A stretch of DNA of 64,000 nucleotides from Pseudoxanthomonas indica (GTDB lineage: Bacteria; Pseudomonadota; Gammaproteobacteria; Xanthomonadales; Xanthomonadaceae). Below the pieces are notes generated by a model. That model ran no database searches and was not told the origin of the DNA. It was given only the letters and a program-made list of their open reading frames with translations. Position 1 is the first letter of the stretch. Every line of letters starts with the position of its first letter. Location of the stretch: contig NZ_FUZV01000002.1 in the NCBI RefSeq assembly GCF_900167565.1, positions 248,001-312,000 of the forward strand, in the 5' to 3' direction. Shown here in pieces: positions 60,440-64,000 of this stretch. Position numbers and translations under genes: made by a program.

Positions 60440-62149
60440 ATGGAAGCTGACTCCGCCACACTGCAAGCGATGGAAGCGCAGATTGTCGACGCCCTGCTGG
60501 CCAAGGGCCGGCTCAAGGATGCGGATCTGACCCGCGCGCGCCGCCTGCAGGAAGAAACCGGCGGCAGCCTGCTGGGCCTGCTGGCACGGCTGGGCCTGGT
60601 GTCCGAGCGCGACCATGCCGAAACCTGCGCCGAAGTGCTGGACCTGCCCCTGGTCAGCGCCAAGGACATGCCGGAGTTGCCGCCGGAATCGGTGCCGCTG
60701 TCGATGCGCTTCCTCAAGCAGTTCCATGTCTGCCCGGTCGGCGAGGACGATCACGGCATCGATCTGCTGGTGGCCGACCCGCAGGAAAGCTACCCGGCCG
60801 AAGCCGTGCAACTGGCCACCGGCAAGGCCGTGCGCCAGCGCATCGCACTGCGTTCGGAAATCGATGATCTGGTCGAGCGCTACTTCGGCCAGGGCCGCAG
60901 CGCGATGGGCGCGATCATCGAAAACGCCGACGGCGACAACAGCGCCGATCTGGACGATGTCGAACACCTGCGCGACCTGGCCTCGGAAGCGCCGGTAATC
61001 CGCCTGGTCAACCTGCTGATCCAGCGCGCGGTGGAACTGCGTGCCTCGGACATCCATATCGAGCCGTTCGAGAATCGCCTGAAGGTGCGCTATCGCATCG
61101 ACGGCGTGCTGGAGGAAGCCGAGAGCCCGCCTGCCAACCTGACCGCGGCGGTGATCAGTCGCATCAAGATCATGGCCAAGCTCAACATCGCCGAACGCCG
61201 CCTGCCGCAGGACGGCCGGATCATGCTGCGCGTGCAGGGCAAGGAACTGGATCTTCGCGTCAGCACCATGCCCACCGCGCATGGCGAAAGCGTGGTGATG
61301 CGCCTGCTGGATCGCGAGACCGTGGTGTTCGATTTCAAGCGGCTGGGCTTTACCGATGCGTTCCTGCCGCAGTTCCAGCGCGTGCTGGAACAACCGCACG
61401 GGATCCTGCTGGTCACCGGCCCGACCGGTTCGGGCAAGACCACCACGCTGTACACGGCGCTGAGCAAGCTCAACACCAGCGACGTCAAGATCATCACCGT
61501 CGAAGACCCGGTGGAATACCAGCTCGAAGGCATCAACCAGATCCAGGCCAAGCCGCAGATCGGCCTGGATTTCGCCTTCGCCCTGCGCAGCATCGTGCGC
61601 CAGGATCCGGACATCATCATGATCGGCGAAATGCGCGATCTGGAAACCGCGCGCATCGCGATCCAGTCCGCCCTCACCGGCCACCTGGTGTTGTCCACCC
61701 TGCATACCAACAACGCTGCCGGCGGCATTACCCGCCTGCTCGACATGGGTGTGGAGGATTACCTGCTCACCTCCACCGTCAACGGCATCCTCGCCCAGCG
61801 GCTGGTGCGCCGGCTGGAGCCGACCCACGCGGTGCCGTACCGCGCAACGCCGGAAGAAATCGAGAAGTTCGCCCTGCGCCGCTTCCAGCCCGAGGGCGAC
61901 GTCATCCTCTACCGCCCCGGCCCTTCGGCGCTCGCGCCCACCGGCTACCTGGGCCGCACGACGATCATGGAATTCCTGGTGATGAACGACGAACTGCGCC
62001 GCGCCGTCATGCGCCATGCCGGCATGGGCGAGATCGAACAGATCGCCCGTGGCTCCGGCATGCGCACCATGTACGAAGACGGCATCGCCAAGGCGTTGGC
62101 AGGCGAGACCACGATCGAGGAAGTGCTGCGGGTGTCCGAAGACGCCTAG
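60440..62149 (+). CDS. xpsE: Type II secretion ATPase (GspE/XpsE type) without tetracysteine motif
   Basis: A 569-residue assembly ATPase. The N-terminal domain (GSLLGLLARLGLVSERDHAE) that binds the GspL/XpsL partner is present. The core has Walker A GPTGSGKTTTL (from G327), an Asp box and Walker B region DPDIIMIGEMRDLETARIA, and a His box LVLSTLHTNNAAGGITRLLDMG. The usual CxxC-x29-CxxC zinc loop before GYLGRTTIMEF is replaced by Cys-free sequence; the only Cys residues lie in the N-terminal third. I recall this as a feature of Xanthomonas XpsE. ATG 60440 is preferred to TTG 60425. No other secretion gene follows in the window, so a GspE paralogue is possible. Confidence 0.85.
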   Translation: MEADSATLQAMEAQIVDALLAKGRLKDADLTRARRLQEETGGSLLGLLARLGLVSERDHAETCAEVLDLPLVSAKDMPELPPESVPLSMRFLKQFHVCPVGEDDHGIDLLVADPQESYPAEAVQLATGKAVRQRIALRSEIDDLVERYFGQGRSAMGAIIENADGDNSADLDDVEHLRDLASEAPVIRLVNLLIQRAVELRASDIHIEPFENRLKVRYRIDGVLEEAESPPANLTAAVISRIKIMAKLNIAERRLPQDGRIMLRVQGKELDLRVSTMPTAHGESVVMRLLDRETVVFDFKRLGFTDAFLPQFQRVLEQPHGILLVTGPTGSGKTTTLYTALSKLNTSDVKIITVEDPVEYQLEGINQIQAKPQIGLDFAFALRSIVRQDPDIIMIGEMRDLETARIAIQSALTGHLVLSTLHTNNAAGGITRLLDMGVEDYLLTSTVNGILAQRLVRRLEPTHAVPYRATPEEIEKFALRRFQPEGDVILYRPGPSALAPTGYLGRTTIMEFLVMNDELRRAVMRHAGMGEIEQIARGSGMRTMYEDGIAKALAGETTIEEVLRVSEDA

Positions 62150-62207
62150 CAGCTGCATCGCTACGCTGCACTGCGTCTTTCCAGTCTCTCCCCAAGCGCG
62201 AATAATC

Positions 62208-62231
62208 GGGCCTGAAACCGTTTTCAGGCCC
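62208..62231 (+). terminator. Stem-loop between xpsE and the GH43-like gene
   Basis: GGGCCTGAAA (62208-62217) and TTTCAGGCCC (62222-62231) pair around CCGT. Its place just before the start of the glycosidase gene makes it either an end signal for xpsE or a regulatory hairpin for that gene. Confidence 0.5.
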
Positions 62232-62244
62232 TGCCGTGATCCCC

Positions 62245-64000
62245 ATGCTTCAAGCCATGGCCCTTGCCGCCGCGCTGCCATGCGCACTCACGGCATTCGC
62301 TGCCGAACCCGCGCGCCTGACCTACGCCAACCCGGTCGACATCGACTACCGCTACAACTTCGAGCAGCTCAATCTCGACATCTCCTATCGCACCGGCGCC
62401 GATCCGGTGATCGTGCGCCACCAGGACGCCTACTACCTGTTCCAGACCCTGGCCGATGGCTATTGGCGCTCCACCAACCTGGTCGACTGGCGCTTCATCG
62501 AACCCAGCCGCTGGCCCTTTGACAGCATGGTGGCGCCGGCGGCGATTTCCGACGGTGATCGCCTGCTGCTGATGCGATCGTTGTTCACGCCCGGCGCGGT
62601 ACTGGAAAGCCGCGATCCCGAACACGGCAAGTTCGACTTCCTCACCCGCATGTTGCCCGAGCTTCCCAACGCGGTGGCGCCCGGCCTGGATCGCGACCTC
62701 ACCCGCTGGCACAACGGCGATCCGCAACCGGATGCCATTCCACCCGGGCCCTGGGATCCGGCGTTCTTCAAGGATGACGACGGCCGCTGGTACCTGTACT
62801 GGGGCTCGTCCGACACGTTTCCGCTGTATGGCATCGAGCTCGACATGCGGCGTGGCGTGCGCTACATCGGCAAACCGCGCGCGCTGCTGGCACTGGATCC
62901 GCAGCAACATGGGTGGGAGCGATTTGGTCAGGACCATCGGCAGGAACAGCACCCGACCTACATCGAAGGTGCGTGGATGAACAAAGTCGGCGGCCGGTAC
63001 TACCTGCAATACGGCGCACCGGGTACCGAATACAACGCCTACGCCACCGGTGTGTACGTGGGCGACAGTCCGCTGGGGCCGTTCCAGTACGCGCCTTACA
63101 ACCCGGTCGGCTACAAGCCCGGTGGCTTCGTGCAGGGTGCCGGGCATGGCTCCACGTTCCAGGATGCCTACGGCAACTGGTGGAACACCGGCACGCCATG
63201 GCTGGGCTACAACTGGACCTTCGAGCGTCGCATCGCGATGTTCCCGGCCGCCTTCAGCAGCGACGGACAGATGTCGGTGTCAACGCGCTTCGGCGATTTC
63301 CCGCATTACGTGCCGCAGGGGCCGAACGCCGATCCGGAATCGTTGTTCACCGGCTGGATGTTGCTGTCGTATCGCAAGCCGGCCACGGCATCGTCCACCG
63401 ATGGCGAATTTGTCGCCAGCCGCATCACCGATGAAAACCCGCGCACGTTCTGGGTGGCGGCGCGCAACGAGCCCGGACAGACCGTGACGGTCGATTTGCG
63501 CGGCGTGCGCACGGTCCGTGCCGTGCAGGTCAACTTTGCCGACTACAAGGCCGGTGTGTTCGGCGACTCGGACGAGATCTACACCGAGTTCCGCATCGAG
63601 GGCTCCGCTGATGGCCGCCAATGGCAGCCGTTGGCGCAGACCGAAGCACCGCGCCGGGATCGCCCCAACGCGTATCTGCCGCTCGCCATGCCGGCGCGCG
63701 TGCGCTATGTGCGCTATGTGCATGGCCATGTCGGCGGCGCGCATCTGGCGATCAGTGATCTGCGCGTGTTCGGAAAGGCTGACGGACCTGCGCCTCGCGC
63801 GCCGCGCGGGGTCAGCGCAGCGCGCGCCGCGGATCCGCGACAGATGACCGTGCGCTGGCGGGCCGTGCCGGGCGCCGTGGGCTACAACGTGCGTTGGGGC
63901 ACCGCGCCGGATCGCCTCAATTCCAGCTATCAGGTCTTTGCCGATCAGGGCACGGCGCAGGAGATCCGGGCCCTCAACCGGGGCGTGAGCTACCACGTGG
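62245..64000 (+). CDS. GH43-like secreted glycosidase with discoidin-like and Fn3 domains (cut by window edge)
   Basis: The first 585 codons of a secreted glycoside hydrolase. A signal peptide (MLQAMALAAALPCALTAFA) precedes a five-bladed propeller region. Probable GH43 acidic residues are the Asp of GADPVIV, the Asp of PWDPAFFKDDDG and the Glu of TYIEGAWMNKVGGRYYLQ. A discoidin/F5-8C-like module follows (ATASSTDGEFVASRITDENP... VDLRGVRTVRAVQVNF). A fibronectin type III module (TVRWRAVPGAVGYNVRWG) runs into the right edge. Likely substrates are arabinan, xylan or galactan side chains, but GH43 specificity cannot be read here. GTG 62236 is an alternative start. It could be a cargo of the type II system. 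Confidence 0.8.
   Translation, partial: MLQAMALAAALPCALTAFAAEPARLTYANPVDIDYRYNFEQLNLDISYRTGADPVIVRHQDAYYLFQTLADGYWRSTNLVDWRFIEPSRWPFDSMVAPAAISDGDRLLLMRSLFTPGAVLESRDPEHGKFDFLTRMLPELPNAVAPGLDRDLTRWHNGDPQPDAIPPGPWDPAFFKDDDGRWYLYWGSSDTFPLYGIELDMRRGVRYIGKPRALLALDPQQHGWERFGQDHRQEQHPTYIEGAWMNKVGGRYYLQYGAPGTEYNAYATGVYVGDSPLGPFQYAPYNPVGYKPGGFVQGAGHGSTFQDAYGNWWNTGTPWLGYNWTFERRIAMFPAAFSSDGQMSVSTRFGDFPHYVPQGPNADPESLFTGWMLLSYRKPATASSTDGEFVASRITDENPRTFWVAARNEPGQTVTVDLRGVRTVRAVQVNFADYKAGVFGDSDEIYTEFRIEGSADGRQWQPLAQTEAPRRDRPNAYLPLAMPARVRYVRYVHGHVGGAHLAISDLRVFGKADGPAPRAPRGVSAARAADPRQMTVRWRAVPGAVGYNVRWGTAPDRLNSSYQVFADQGTAQEIRALNRGVSYHV

Noticed and set aside
60242..62287. A 681-codon minus-strand frame opposite xpsE
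   Set aside because: It mirrors a highly conserved ATPase gene and is compositionally a shadow.

Overview
The window comes from a GC-rich gammaproteobacterium of the Xanthomonadaceae/Lysobacteraceae; the genus cannot be fixed from sequence alone (Stenotrophomonas, Pseudoxanthomonas, Lysobacter and Luteimonas are all possible). The placement rests on the cystathionine gamma-lyase/metB - LPS cluster - etfAB arrangement known from Xanthomonas, an XpsE-type secretion ATPase without the usual tetracysteine motif, a DUF4398/OmpA gene pair beside pilU, and the pepA-holC-valS and xerD-dsbC orders shared with other gammaproteobacteria. I see no rRNA, tRNA, insertion sequence, prophage or CRISPR array.

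Layout. 1-4 kb: the 5' part of pilU (twitching motility), a DUF4398/OmpA envelope pair, a 349-bp intergenic stretch with a possible structured RNA or leader peptide ending in a strong terminator hairpin, then a YdcH-like protein. 2.6-5.3 kb: cystathionine beta-synthase and cystathionine gamma-lyase (reverse transsulfuration). 5.3-18.2 kb: a plus-strand surface-glycan operon with a GT4 glycosyltransferase, the ABC exporter pair Wzm/Wzt, an FkbM methyltransferase with a coiled coil, a 1196-residue multidomain glycosyltransferase, GDP-mannose dehydratase, a GDP-6-deoxymannose reductase and a large GT-C-like membrane protein. On the minus strand facing it are a polyprenol-phosphate-sugar GT2, the GDP-mannose enzymes ManC and ManB, then etfA and etfB. 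Together these read as an ABC-exported O-antigen locus built from GDP-mannose-derived D-rhamnose, in the usual hypervariable spot between the met gene and etfAB.

23.9-35.5 kb: an ATP-grasp enzyme, a two-subunit CoA transferase, a secreted metzincin lipoprotein with six FG-GAP-like repeats, a second minus-strand glycan cluster (flippase-like membrane protein, methyltransferase, GT4, and a WbsX-RgpF fusion) and ETF-ubiquinone oxidoreductase. 35.5-42.3 kb: an AlkB-like dioxygenase, an EamA transporter leading an Mla/MCE lipid-transport operon, a ThrE-like exporter and an H-NS-like protein.

42.5-62 kb is mostly housekeeping: proS, two DUF4124 proteins, pssA, a cryptic holD, rimI, valS (with an in-frame palindromic insertion), holC, pepA, lptF/lptG, an RDD protein, xerD, dsbC (apparently a lipoprotein), purL and xpsE. 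The window ends inside a GH43-like secreted glycosidase with a discoidin-like and a fibronectin type III domain, where other T2SS genes might have been expected.
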